A stretch of DNA of 64,000 bases, from assembly GCA_002353485.1 (NCBI GenBank), contig DEJS01000010.1, forward strand, positions 79,870-143,869, written 5' to 3'. The stretch comes from Prevotella sp. UBA2742 (GTDB lineage: Bacteria; Bacteroidota; Bacteroidia; Bacteroidales; Bacteroidaceae). Below are positions 42,401 to 50,816 of this stretch, piece by piece (position 1 is the first letter of the stretch; each line of letters opens with the position of its first letter). A model generated the notes under the pieces. The model did not search any database. It worked only from the letters and a program-made list of their open reading frames with translations, and was not told where the DNA came from. The translations under genes and the position numbers were made by a program.

Positions 42401-44704
42401 TTACTCGTTGTCTACATTGATTGTCTTTTTCACCTTATCAACATAAGCGTCAATAGAGGCTACGGCCACGATATTGACGACGTCGCGTACCGATGCTCCG
42501 AAGTCAATGAAGTGGATGGGCTTGTTCAGTCCCATCTGGATAGGACCTATAATCTCAACATCAGCGTCCAACATCTGCAGCATCTTATAGCTAGAACGAG
42601 CGGAAGTCAGGTTGGGGAATACCAATGTGTTGACATCCATACCATTGAGCTTGGTGAACGGGTACTGTTCGTCACGCAGTTCACGGTCCAGGGCGAAGCC
42701 TATTTGCAGCTCTCCATCGATAGGCAGGTCGGGGAAGTGTTCCTGCATGTACTCCACGGCACGCTTTACTTTCTTGGCTCCGTCATTCTGGTTACTTCCG
42801 AAGTTAGAGTGGCTTATCATGCCTATGACAGGTTTCTCGTTGAAGAACTTCACACTCTTCGAAGCCAGTTTGGCAATGTCTATCAGTGTATCGGTGTCGG
42901 GGTTCTCGTTGACCAGTGTGTCAGCGATGTAGAGGGTACCACGTGCCGAGTTGATGATGTGCATTGCTCCAAAGTGCTTATACTGCGGACGGATGCCTAT
43001 TACTTCGTTAACAACTTTAATGGTATTCGAGTATTTGGTGTACAGGCCAGTAATGAAGGCATCGGCCTCGCCAGTCTCTACCATCATCATGCCAAAATAG
43101 TTGCGCTCGAACATCTTGTCGTTGGCTTCTTGAAAGGTATAGCCCTCGCGTTGGCGTTTCTCTGTAAGAATGTGGGCATACCGTTCGCGGCGCTCCTGCT
43201 CTGAAGGATGGCGCAGGTTGACAATCTCTATGCCATCGATGTTAAGGTCGAGTTTGTCTGCCAATTTCTGTATCACCTCGTCGTTACCCAGCAGTATAGG
43301 TTCGCAGATGCCCTCAGCCTTGGCTTGTACGGCAGCCTTGAGCATGGTGGGGTGGATAGCCTCTGCGAAGACCACGCGCTGCGGATGGGCGGCAGCAGTG
43401 GCATAGAGCTTCTGGGTGAGCTTGGTCTCCTGACCCAGTAGGACGCTCAGTGAACGTTTGTATTCGTTCCAGTCTTCTATTGTCTTACGAGCTACGCCAC
43501 TGTTGATGGCGGCTTTGGCTACCGCAGCTGAAACCTCGGTAATGAGGCGTGGGTCGACGGGCTTGGGGATGAAGTAGTCGCGCCCGAAACTGAGGTTGTT
43601 CACCTTGTAGACATCATTTACCACGTCGGGTACGGGCTGTTTGGCCAGGTCGGCAATTGCCAGCACAGCGGCCATCTTCATCTCCTCGTTGATAGCTGTG
43701 GCGTGGACGTCAAGTGCTCCACGGAAGATATAAGGAAATCCGATGACGTTATTAATCTGGTTGGGGTAGTCAGTACGTCCTGTAGACATCAGTACGTCGG
43801 GACGGGCCTCCATGGCGTCCTCGTAGCTGATTTCTGGTACAGGGTTGGCCAGGGCGAAGATGACAGGGTCTTTGGCCATAGTTTTCACCATGTCCTTTGA
43901 GAGTACGTTGCCTTTTGATAGCCCTACGAATACATCGGCTCCGTTGACGGCTTCGGCCAGTGTATGGATATCAGTACGGCTGGTGGCAAAGAATTTCTTC
44001 TGTTCGTTCAAATCCTGGCGTGCTATGCTAATGACTCCTTTTGAGTCGAGCATCACAATGTTCTCCTTTTGTGCACCCAAGGCCATATATAGCTTAGTAC
44101 ACGATATGGCAGCAGCACCGGCACCATTGACAACGATGCGTACCTTCTTGATGTCCTTGCCACACACCTCCAGCGCGTTCTTCAGTCCAGCTGCCGAGAT
44201 GATGGCCGTGCCGTGCTGGTCGTCGTGCATCACGGGAATATCAAGACTCTTCTTCAGTCGCTCTTCAATGTAGAAACACTCTGGGGCCTTGATATCTTCC
44301 AAGTTGATGCCTCCGAAGGTAGGGGCGATGCGCTCCACTGCCTCACAGAATTTTTCGGGGTCTTTTTCGTTTACCTCGATGTCGAATACATCGATACCAC
44401 CATATATTTTGAATAGTAGTCCCTTGCCTTCCATCACGGGTTTGCCGCTCATGGCACCAATGTCGCCGAGTCCCAGCACGGCAGTGCCGTTTGAGATGAC
44501 GGCCACTAAGTTGCCCTTGTCGGTATAGCGGTATGCGTCGTCAGGATTTTGCTGTATTTCCAGACAGGGGTATGCCACGCCAGGTGAATAGGCTAATGAG
44601 AGGTCGGTTTGCGTGCGATAGGCCTTGGTAGGCTTTACTTCAATTTTGCCTGGTCGGCCGGTCTCATGATACTCGAGTGCGGCCTCTTTAGAAATCTTTA
44701 CCAT
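42401..44704 (-). CDS. maeB: NADP-dependent malic enzyme (MaeB type)
   Basis: 767 residues, close to E. coli MaeB (759). It decarboxylates malate to pyruvate with NADP reduction. The malic N-terminal domain (YSPGVAYPCLEI, GDIGAMSGKPVMEGK, VMHDDQHGTAII) and NAD(P) domain (VVNGAGAAAISC) are followed by a phosphotransacetylase-like domain (about 430-767) that is catalytically inactive but regulatory in known members. The start at 44704 (MVKISKEAALEYHE) is chosen because the longer frame lacks homology and crosses the leader. Flanked by its own promoter and terminator, it is monocistronic. Confidence 0.95.
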   Translation of the reverse strand: MVKISKEAALEYHETGRPGKIEVKPTKAYRTQTDLSLAYSPGVAYPCLEIQQNPDDAYRYTDKGNLVAVISNGTAVLGLGDIGAMSGKPVMEGKGLLFKIYGGIDVFDIEVNEKDPEKFCEAVERIAPTFGGINLEDIKAPECFYIEERLKKSLDIPVMHDDQHGTAIISAAGLKNALEVCGKDIKKVRIVVNGAGAAAISCTKLYMALGAQKENIVMLDSKGVISIARQDLNEQKKFFATSRTDIHTLAEAVNGADVFVGLSKGNVLSKDMVKTMAKDPVIFALANPVPEISYEDAMEARPDVLMSTGRTDYPNQINNVIGFPYIFRGALDVHATAINEEMKMAAVLAIADLAKQPVPDVVNDVYKVNNLSFGRDYFIPKPVDPRLITEVSAAVAKAAINSGVARKTIEDWNEYKRSLSVLLGQETKLTQKLYATAAAHPQRVVFAEAIHPTMLKAAVQAKAEGICEPILLGNDEVIQKLADKLDLNIDGIEIVNLRHPSEQERRERYAHILTEKRQREGYTFQEANDKMFERNYFGMMMVETGEADAFITGLYTKYSNTIKVVNEVIGIRPQYKHFGAMHIINSARGTLYIADTLVNENPDTDTLIDIAKLASKSVKFFNEKPVIGMISHSNFGSNQNDGAKKVKRAVEYMQEHFPDLPIDGELQIGFALDRELRDEQYPFTKLNGMDVNTLVFPNLTSARSSYKMLQMLDADVEIIGPIQMGLNKPIHFIDFGASVRDVVNIVAVASIDAYVDKVKKTINVDNE

Positions 44705-44776
44705 TGTGTTGCGCTTTAAATATAAAATTTGTGTATAGTGTAGTCTGGTCGTTACTATCTTTCTTTTTTTAGTCGG

Positions 44777-44784
44777 CAAAGATA
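44777..44784 (-). promoter_or_regulatory. -7 box for maeB
   Basis: On the minus strand TATCTTTG matches TAnnTTTG; the predicted leader is about 68 nt. The rest of the 178-bp gap to cdd shows A/T-rich sequence and nothing else I recognise. Confidence 0.65.
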
Positions 44785-44882
44785 CGAAATAAAACCGAAA
44801 ACCGTGCTTTTTTTTAATCTTTTTAGTATCTTCTCTGTTAAGCAGGCTTTCTATATGTCGTATGTTAAGTGGGTGAACAGGA

Positions 44883-45356
44883 CTAAAACTCAGTAAACGA
44901 CAGGGGCATCAGTTGCTTGATGCCATCGATGACATAGATTTGCTTCTGTCCGTATAGCAGGATGCGTACAGGACGCTTGAAGCGTGTCTCTGTCTCAATG
45001 ATGACTTGTCTGCATACGCCACAGGGACTGATGGGCTCATCTGTCAGTTGTCCTGATGTGTCGCGGGCGGCAATAGCCAGCATTTCGACCGCATGGTCTG
45101 GATACAGGGAGCCTGCAGCAAACAAGGCGGCACGTTCTGCACACGTGCCAGCAGGAAAAGCTGCATTCTCCTGGTTGCAGCCCATGACGGTCACACCGTT
45201 GTCCAACAACACGCTGGCTCCAACGTGGAAGTGTGAGTAGGGGGCATACGAACGCTTCGTGGCTTCGATAGCCTCGTTCAAAAGGGATTGCTCAAGTTCG
45301 CTCAGCTCGTCCATCTGAGCACTCAAAAAAGTCGTTTTATACGCTACTTCCTTCAT
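44883..45356 (-). CDS. cdd: Cytidine deaminase
   Basis: 157 residues. Zinc-dependent deamination of cytidine or deoxycytidine in pyrimidine salvage. Signatures: PYSHFHVGASVLLDNG, GCNQENAAFPAGTCAERAA (zinc Cys and catalytic Glu) and SPCGVCRQVI (zinc Cys pair). It is the homotetrameric short type. Its promoter is shared in space with that of the divergent glucosaminidase gene. Confidence 0.94.
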   Translation of the reverse strand: MKEVAYKTTFLSAQMDELSELEQSLLNEAIEATKRSYAPYSHFHVGASVLLDNGVTVMGCNQENAAFPAGTCAERAALFAAGSLYPDHAVEMLAIAARDTSGQLTDEPISPCGVCRQVIIETETRFKRPVRILLYGQKQIYVIDGIKQLMPLSFTEF

Positions 45357-45371
45357 ATATTTCCGTTTTTT

Positions 45372-45407
45372 GTTGCAAATATACTTATTTTTCTTTATTT
45401 TTGCAAC
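45372..45407. promoter_or_regulatory. Mirror-image divergent promoters for cdd and the glucosaminidase
   Basis: Plus: -33 GTTG (45372-45375), 20 bp, -7 TATTTTTG (45396-45403). Minus: -33 GTTG (45407-45404), 20 bp, -7 TATATTTG (45383-45376). The arms GTTGCAAA and TTTGCAAC (45372-45379, 45400-45407) form an inverted repeat, so each end provides the -33 of one promoter and adjoins the -7 of the other. Confidence 0.75.
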
Positions 45408-45425
45408 TCAAAAGCAAGATAATTG

Positions 45426-46328
45426 ATGAAACGGACTCTTTTTTCACTCTATATAGCCATCGCCTTTGGTTCTTCTGCCGCCGCACAAAGTATGGTGTGG
45501 AACCAGCGTTACCAGGATTACTTCGATACTTACAAGGACGTTGCTATCGAACAGATGATAAAGCATAAGATACCTGCCAGTATCACGCTGGCGCAGGGCG
45601 TGCTGGAGTCGGGAGCCGGTCGTAGCGAGTTGGCTACCAAAGGTAAGAATCATTTTGGCATCAAGTGTAATGGATGGACGGGGCGAAGGACTTATCATGA
45701 TGACGACGAGCGCGGCGAGTGCTTTAGGGCATACGACACGGTGTATCAAAGCTACGAAGACCATTCGGCGTTTCTCACAGGCAGTCAGCGCTATAGTCGC
45801 CTGTTTAGTCTGAAACTGACTGACTACAAAGGCTGGGCTCGCGGTCTGAAGGCCTGTGGCTATGCCACAAGTCCTACTTATGCCAGTAAGTTGATACAGA
45901 TCATCGAGCTCTATAAACTTTACAGGTATGACACGGCGAAAGGCTATGATGCATTCCAGACACGGCAGATAGAGCAGGGCGATCTGCGCCATGTCTATGC
46001 TTTCAACGATAACTACTATGTCTATGCCAAGCGTGGCGATACCTACCGTAGCCTGTCAGAAGAGGTTGGCGTCTCTCGTCGTAAACTGGCTAAATATAAT
46101 GAGCGTGACAAGAACGATGTCTTAGAAGAAGGCGAGATAGTATGGTTGAAGAAGAAGGCGCGCAAGGCTCCTAAAGACTTCAAAGGGCGCCCTCACAGGG
46201 TGGCACCAGGAGAGTCAATGTATCTTATAGCCCAGAAATATGGCATCCGCGTCAAATATCTCTATAAGATGAACGACCTGAACCCTGACTACCAGATTCG
46301 GGTAGGCGACCTTCTGAGGGTACGTTAG
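45426..46328 (+). CDS. Glucosaminidase-domain protein with LysM repeats
   Basis: 300 residues. A signal peptide (about 1-20, ending SAAAQ) is followed by a FlgJ-like N-acetylglucosaminidase domain (about 30-165) with the catalytic Glu in AQGVLESGAGRSELA, then two LysM-type units (about 190-245 and 255-300; VAPGESMYLIAQKYGIRVKY). It probably trims peptidoglycan in the periplasm. The ATG at 45426 is chosen over the adjoining TTG. It ends 23 bp from the convergent acidic-protein gene. Confidence 0.92.
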   Translation: MKRTLFSLYIAIAFGSSAAAQSMVWNQRYQDYFDTYKDVAIEQMIKHKIPASITLAQGVLESGAGRSELATKGKNHFGIKCNGWTGRRTYHDDDERGECFRAYDTVYQSYEDHSAFLTGSQRYSRLFSLKLTDYKGWARGLKACGYATSPTYASKLIQIIELYKLYRYDTAKGYDAFQTRQIEQGDLRHVYAFNDNYYVYAKRGDTYRSLSEEVGVSRRKLAKYNERDKNDVLEEGEIVWLKKKARKAPKDFKGRPHRVAPGESMYLIAQKYGIRVKYLYKMNDLNPDYQIRVGDLLRVR

Positions 46329-46351
46329 GCAAGGGGCGCAGAGACCCGCAG

Positions 46352-46792
46352 TCAGTCTTTTAACAGCTTGTTTAGAAAACTGTCCAGATCTTTATCCAGG
46401 TCAGCCATCAGTTCCTGGTCAATGATAACGGTGTCGTCGTCCACCAGGTACAATTCTGCCAAATGCTCGCGGTCATCGTTTTCTAAGATGAAAGAGTAGG
46501 GATGAAGGATTGACATGCCTTCTACCAGTTTTTTGTGTTTGTTAAGCTGGCTATGCAGTATGGTGGCCACGTCATGGTAGAATGTGTCCTCCTTGTTGTC
46601 AATCCATTGCTCGATGACGCAACGGGTTATCTCCTTGTCGTCATCGTCAAAAGCCACCAACTCGCCCGAGTCTTGAGTGACACGGAGGTGGATATCGGTC
46701 AGTAGACAGGCTTCCTCGTTGGCGGGAAACTTGTCTGCTATCTTGTGGAGCGCGCGCTCCACTTGCTGCAAGGTCTGTTCGGTTGCTTTCAT
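46352..46792 (-). CDS. Conserved acidic protein of unknown function
   Basis: 146 residues, not recognised. It is acidic with Asp-rich patches (VAFDDDDKEIT, LVDDDTVIIDQ, ADLDKDLDSFLNKLL), has no signal peptide or membrane segment, and looks like a small mixed alpha/beta cytosolic protein. It has its own promoter (46817-46848) and is divergent from the rseC-rnf cluster. Codon usage matches its neighbours, so it is a real gene, but no function can be proposed. Confidence 0.75.
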   Translation of the reverse strand: MKATEQTLQQVERALHKIADKFPANEEACLLTDIHLRVTQDSGELVAFDDDDKEITRCVIEQWIDNKEDTFYHDVATILHSQLNKHKKLVEGMSILHPYSFILENDDREHLAELYLVDDDTVIIDQELMADLDKDLDSFLNKLLKD

Positions 46793-46816
46793 CGCTTCTA
46801 TTTTTGTTTCTGGTTA

Positions 46817-46848
46817 CAAAATTAGGAAAAAGAAAGGAGAATCGCAAA
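46817..46848 (-). promoter_or_regulatory. Promoter for the acidic unknown protein
   Basis: On the minus strand: -33 TTTG (46848-46845), 20-bp spacer, -7 TAATTTTG (46824-46817), 25 bp before the start codon at 46792. Confidence 0.75.
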
Positions 46849-46909
46849 CGATTGCGACTTTTTTTCGAAAAAACTTAAATAATAGCACTAATAATTCATA
46901 TTTTTGTCG

Positions 46910-46917
46910 TACCTTTG
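46910..46917 (+). promoter_or_regulatory. -7 box for the rseC-rnf cluster
   Basis: TACCTTTG matches TAnnTTTG, with a leader of about 22 nt. A 9-bp direct repeat TTGCAAACT (46921-46929 and 46935-46943) lies between it and the ATG at 46945 and could be an operator. Confidence 0.65.
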
Positions 46918-46944
46918 CATTTGCAAACTCGAGATTGCAAACTA

Positions 46945-47355
46945 ATGAGTACTAAAATAAGTCATTCGGGAGTCATTGAAAGTATTGACGGCGATGGCGT
47001 ACATGTACGTATCGTCCAAACTTCGGCTTGTGCTGCCTGTAAGGTGGCAGGCTATTGCAATGCTGCCGAATCGAAGGAGAAAATCATTGATGTGCATAGT
47101 ACGGACACCACTTCCTATAAGGTTGGTCAGACTGTGACCGTGACCACGTCTGGACAGGTGGCCGTGCGAGCCCTACTGTGGGGCTTTGGCGTGCCGTTCC
47201 TTATCTTGGTAGGTGTACTCGTCGTAGTGCTTTGGCTGACGGGTAACGAGGGTACGGCGGCTCTGAGCGGCATTGCTGCTTTGGCACCCTATTATCTCCT
47301 GCTGTGGCTTTTGCGCGACCGCATGCGTGAACAGCTGGCCTTTGCGATAGAATAA
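46945..47355 (+). CDS. RseC/MucC-family protein leading the rnf cluster
   Basis: 136 residues. The N-terminal cytoplasmic part carries a cysteine cluster SACAACKVAGYCNAAE, and two membrane segments follow (about 77-100 and 106-122). This is the RseC-type protein found at the start of Bacteroidota rnf clusters and of SoxR-reducing systems. It probably assists Rnf assembly or electron transfer, which is inference. The ATG at 46945 is chosen over an upstream one at 46915 inside the -7 box. RnfB starts 41 bp later. Confidence 0.88.
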   Translation: MSTKISHSGVIESIDGDGVHVRIVQTSACAACKVAGYCNAAESKEKIIDVHSTDTTSYKVGQTVTVTTSGQVAVRALLWGFGVPFLILVGVLVVVLWLTGNEGTAALSGIAALAPYYLLLWLLRDRMREQLAFAIE

Positions 47356-47396
47356 GACAACAAGTAATAACTAAAACAAATAAAAACAAGTACTTT

Positions 47397-48341
47397 ATGA
47401 ATTTCATTCTAATTGCAGTGTTAGTGCTGGGGGCTATCGGACTGATAGCGGCTTTGGTACTGTATGTCTGCTCCAAGAAATTCGCTGTCTACGAAGACCC
47501 GCGTATTGCGCAGGTCCAAGAGGTTCTGCCCGGTGCCAACTGTGGCGGATGCGGATTTGCTGGATGTGGTGGACTGGCCGACGCCTTGGTCAAAGGTGCC
47601 GATGCCGGCAGTCTGGACGGGCTGATGTGTCCCGTAGGCGGACAGGAAGTAATGGGCAAGGTGGCCGACCTGCTCGGCATGGCTATTGCCAATGGCGAGC
47701 CTATGGTGGCCGTGGTGCGTTGTAACGGCAGTTGTCAGAACCGTCCGAAGATTGCCGAGTACAGCGGTCTTCGTAGCTGTGCTGCCATGAATTCATGTGG
47801 TGCCGGCGAGACGGCCTGTGGCTTTGGCTGTCTGGGCTGTGGCGACTGTGTGGCAGCCTGTCAGTTCGACGCCATCCACATCAACGAGGAAACGGGTCTG
47901 CCAGAAGTGGACGAAGAGAAGTGTGTGGCTTGCGGTGCCTGTGTCAAGGCATGTCCTCGCCACATTATTGAACTTCGAAAGAAAGGTCCGAAGGGTAGGA
48001 GAGTGTTTGTCTCTTGTGTCAATAAGGACAAGGGCCCTGTTGCAAAGAAGGCCTGTCAAGCTGCCTGCATCGGCTGTGGCAAGTGTGAGAAGGAGTGTAA
48101 GTTCGGCGCCATCACTGTCGAAGGCAACGTGGCATACATTGACCACACCAAGTGTCGTCTCTGCAAGAAGTGTGTGGCAGCATGCCCCACAGGCGCTATC
48201 CACGCTGTCAATTTCCCGGCACCCAAGCCGAAACCGGAAGTCGAGACCGGCCAATCAGACGCTGCCAGTACCGCAAGTACTTCTGTCACTTCAAGTGCAA
48301 CCAGTCCTGTAGAATCTAAAGTAAAGGAGGAACAAGCATGA
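47397..48341 (+). CDS. rnfB: RnfB, ferredoxin:NAD oxidoreductase iron-sulfur subunit
   Basis: 314 residues. An N-terminal membrane anchor (IAVLVLGAIGLIAALVLYVC) is followed by the Fes-type cluster CGGCGFAGCGG with a later MCPVGG cysteine, and a series of ferredoxin-like clusters, including GCGDCVAACQFDAI, CVACGACVKACP, CIGCGKCEKECKFGAI and CRLCKKCVAACPTGAI. RnfB takes electrons from ferredoxin. A Ser/Thr/Ala-rich tail ends the protein. It overlaps rnfC by 4 bp. Confidence 0.95.
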   Translation: MNFILIAVLVLGAIGLIAALVLYVCSKKFAVYEDPRIAQVQEVLPGANCGGCGFAGCGGLADALVKGADAGSLDGLMCPVGGQEVMGKVADLLGMAIANGEPMVAVVRCNGSCQNRPKIAEYSGLRSCAAMNSCGAGETACGFGCLGCGDCVAACQFDAIHINEETGLPEVDEEKCVACGACVKACPRHIIELRKKGPKGRRVFVSCVNKDKGPVAKKACQAACIGCGKCEKECKFGAITVEGNVAYIDHTKCRLCKKCVAACPTGAIHAVNFPAPKPKPEVETGQSDAASTASTSVTSSATSPVESKVKEEQA

Positions 48342-49714
48342 ACGTAAGAACATTCCGTATAGGTGGTGTCCACCCCGAAGAGAACAAGCTCACTCACGAG
48401 GTGGCTACCAAGGTGGCCGCGCTGCCCAAGCAGGCTATCTTCCCTTTGAGCCAGCACATTGGTGCTCCTGCCAAGCCCGTCGTACAAAAGGGCGACAAAG
48501 TAAAAGTCGGCACACTGATTGCCGAGGCCGGGGGCTTCGTGTCGGCTCCTATATTCTCGAGCGTTAGCGGCACTGTATTCAAGATAGACACGGCTATCGA
48601 TGCCACAGGCTATCGCAAGCCCGTTATCATTATTAATGTAGAGGGTGACGAGTGGGAAGAGTCTATCGACCGCTCTGACAAGCTGGAGTTGGTCAAGGAT
48701 CATCCCGAGCTGTCGCCAGAGGAAATCGTCAACCGTATCAAGGCTGCAGGAGTCGTAGGTATGGGTGGTGCCTGCTTCCCCACGTTTATCAAGCTATGCC
48801 CTCCACCCACGGCAAAGGCCGAGTGCGTCATCATCAACGCCGTAGAGTGCGAGCCGTATATCACTGCCGACTTCCGTCTGATGATGGAGCATGCCGACGA
48901 AATCCTGGTAGGTCTTGAGCTGCTGATGAAGGGAGCCAAAGTGACTAAGGGTTACATAGGCATAGAGACCAACAAGATGCCCGCCATCGAGCTGCTGACG
49001 AAGAAGTGTGCCGAAGTGTTCGGTACTTCGGAATACAGTGTAGAGGTGGTACCCCTGAAACAACGCTACCCGCAGGGCGGTGAGAAGCAGTTGGTCGATG
49101 CCGTCATACGTCGTCAGGTGCCGGCTCCTCCTGCCATCCCTGTTAACGTGGGCGCCATAGTGCAGAACGTAGGTACGGCTTTTGCCGTCTACGAGGCAGT
49201 TATGAAGAACAAACCGCTGTTTGAGCGCTATACCACCGTGACGGGTAAGAAGCTGGCCAATCCCGGCAACTTCCTCGTTCGTATGGGTACGCCGATGCAG
49301 GACCTCATCGATGCCTGTGGCGGAATGCCCGATGGCGACAACAAGCTGTTGGCCGGTGGTCCTATGATGGGTAAGGCCCTGACCTCTACCGAGGTGCCTA
49401 TCTGTAAGGGTACCAACTCTGTAACTATCATCTCTGGCGAAGAGGCCTTCCGCAAGGAGCCCAACCCCTGCATCCGCTGTGCCAAGTGCGTGTCTGCCTG
49501 CCCGATGGGCCTGGAGCCCTACTTGCTGGCCAAACTTGCTGCTGTCAAGAACTGGGAGCGCGCTGAGAAGGAAGAGGTGGTCAGCTGCATCGAGTGCGGC
49601 TCGTGCCAGTTTACCTGTCCCGCTCACCGTCCGTTGTTGGACAACATCCGTCAGGCCAAGTCGACGGTCATGGGCATCATCCGTGCCCGTGCTGCCGCTG
49701 CTCAGAAGAAATAA
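48338..49714 (+). CDS. rnfC: RnfC, ferredoxin:NAD oxidoreductase NADH-site subunit
   Basis: 458 residues. The NADH/FMN-binding core (GVVGMGGACFPTFIK and the following INAVECEPYI) resembles NuoF, and two ferredoxin clusters are visible: CIRCAKCVSACP and CIECGSCQFTCP. It sits on the cytoplasmic face of the complex. An 82-bp gap with a repeat structure separates it from rnfD. Confidence 0.95.
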   Translation: MNVRTFRIGGVHPEENKLTHEVATKVAALPKQAIFPLSQHIGAPAKPVVQKGDKVKVGTLIAEAGGFVSAPIFSSVSGTVFKIDTAIDATGYRKPVIIINVEGDEWEESIDRSDKLELVKDHPELSPEEIVNRIKAAGVVGMGGACFPTFIKLCPPPTAKAECVIINAVECEPYITADFRLMMEHADEILVGLELLMKGAKVTKGYIGIETNKMPAIELLTKKCAEVFGTSEYSVEVVPLKQRYPQGGEKQLVDAVIRRQVPAPPAIPVNVGAIVQNVGTAFAVYEAVMKNKPLFERYTTVTGKKLANPGNFLVRMGTPMQDLIDACGGMPDGDNKLLAGGPMMGKALTSTEVPICKGTNSVTIISGEEAFRKEPNPCIRCAKCVSACPMGLEPYLLAKLAAVKNWERAEKEEVVSCIECGSCQFTCPAHRPLLDNIRQAKSTVMGIIRARAAAAQKK

Positions 49715-49717
49715 AGA

Positions 49718-49788
49718 CTACGAGTTTCACGAGTTAAACGAATTCTTTCTACGCGTACCATAATTAGTATAATTAGTGTAATTCGTAG
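49718..49788 (+). repeat. Inverted 9-nt repeats between rnfC and rnfD
   Basis: Three 9-nt units on one strand (49718-49744, reverse complement AATTCGTTT, AACTCGTGA, AACTCGTAG) face three units on the other (TAATTAGTA, TAATTAGTG, TAATTCGTA at 49761-49787). They can pair imperfectly over 27 nt around a 16-nt loop, inside the operon. Confidence 0.75.
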
Positions 49789-49796
49789 TAGAATAA

Positions 49797-50810
49797 ATGA
49801 TAAAAAAGAATATGAGTAAATTAATAGTTTCATTGTCACCTCATGCACACGGAACGGATACCGTGGAGCGTAACATGTACGGCGTCATTGTCGCCCTGCT
49901 GCCTGCGCTGCTCGTGTCGTTCTACTTTTTCGGCCTGGGTTCGGCCATCGTATGTGCTACGAGTGTTGCGGCCTGCGTATGTTTCGAGTGGGCCATCAAT
50001 AAGTTTATGCTCAAAAACGAGCGCTCGACCATCTGCGACGGCTCTGCCGTGCTGACAGGTCTGCTGCTCGGCTTCAACCTTCCCAGCAATCTTCCCATCT
50101 GGATTATCATCATCGGTGCCCTGTTTGCCATCGGCGTGGGTAAGATGACATTCGGAGGACTGGGCAATAACCTCTTTAATCCCGCATTGGTGGGACGTGC
50201 CGCCCTGTTGGTGGCCTTCCCCGCACAGATGACGACATGGCCGAAGGTAGGTCAGCTGACCAGCTATCTCGATGCCGAGACGGGTGCCACGCCGCTGGCC
50301 ATCATGAAGGAAGCCATCAAGACCGGCGATGCCTCAGTGCTCGACCAGCTGCCTTCGTCGCTTGACCTCTTCCTGGGCAACCACCCCGACGGTGCCGGTG
50401 CCATGGGTGAAATCTGCGCCCTGGCCCTCCTCATAGGTCTGGCCTACATGTTGTGGAAGAAGATTATCACGTGGCACATCCCCGTATCTATCATCTGCAC
50501 GGTGTTCGTCTTTGCCGGCATCTGCCATCTGCTCAGCCCCGCCTATGCCGACCCGTTCTCCGTCATCCTCTCCGGAGGTCTGATGCTTGGCGCTATCTTC
50601 ATGGCTACCGACTATGTCACGTCGCCCATGACGGCCAAAGGTCAGCTTATCTATGGCGTGTGCATCGGTTTCCTGACGGTTGTCATCCGCAACTGGGGTG
50701 CTTATCCCGAGGGTATGTCGTTTGCCATCCTCATCATGAACGCCTTTACACCTCTTATTAATACGTACGTGAAACCCAAGCGCTTCGGTGAAGTCCCGGC
50801 TAAAAACTAA
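49797..50810 (+). CDS. rnfD: RnfD, membrane subunit with covalent flavin site
   Basis: 337 residues with about eight to ten membrane segments. The covalent FMN-threonine region is LGAIFMATDYVTSPMTAKG. It passes electrons across the membrane together with RnfG. Two starts are possible, 49797 and 49812 (MSKLIVSLSPHAHG); the second begins at the family core but no ribosome-binding sequence decides between them. Confidence 0.94.
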   Translation: MIKKNMSKLIVSLSPHAHGTDTVERNMYGVIVALLPALLVSFYFFGLGSAIVCATSVAACVCFEWAINKFMLKNERSTICDGSAVLTGLLLGFNLPSNLPIWIIIIGALFAIGVGKMTFGGLGNNLFNPALVGRAALLVAFPAQMTTWPKVGQLTSYLDAETGATPLAIMKEAIKTGDASVLDQLPSSLDLFLGNHPDGAGAMGEICALALLIGLAYMLWKKIITWHIPVSIICTVFVFAGICHLLSPAYADPFSVILSGGLMLGAIFMATDYVTSPMTAKGQLIYGVCIGFLTVVIRNWGAYPEGMSFAILIMNAFTPLINTYVKPKRFGEVPAKN

Positions 50811-50816
50811 GAAGTT

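Noticed and set aside
48794..49627. A 277-residue frame antisense to rnfC
   Set aside because: Shadow of a GC-rich coding sequence; rnfC is intact on the other strand.
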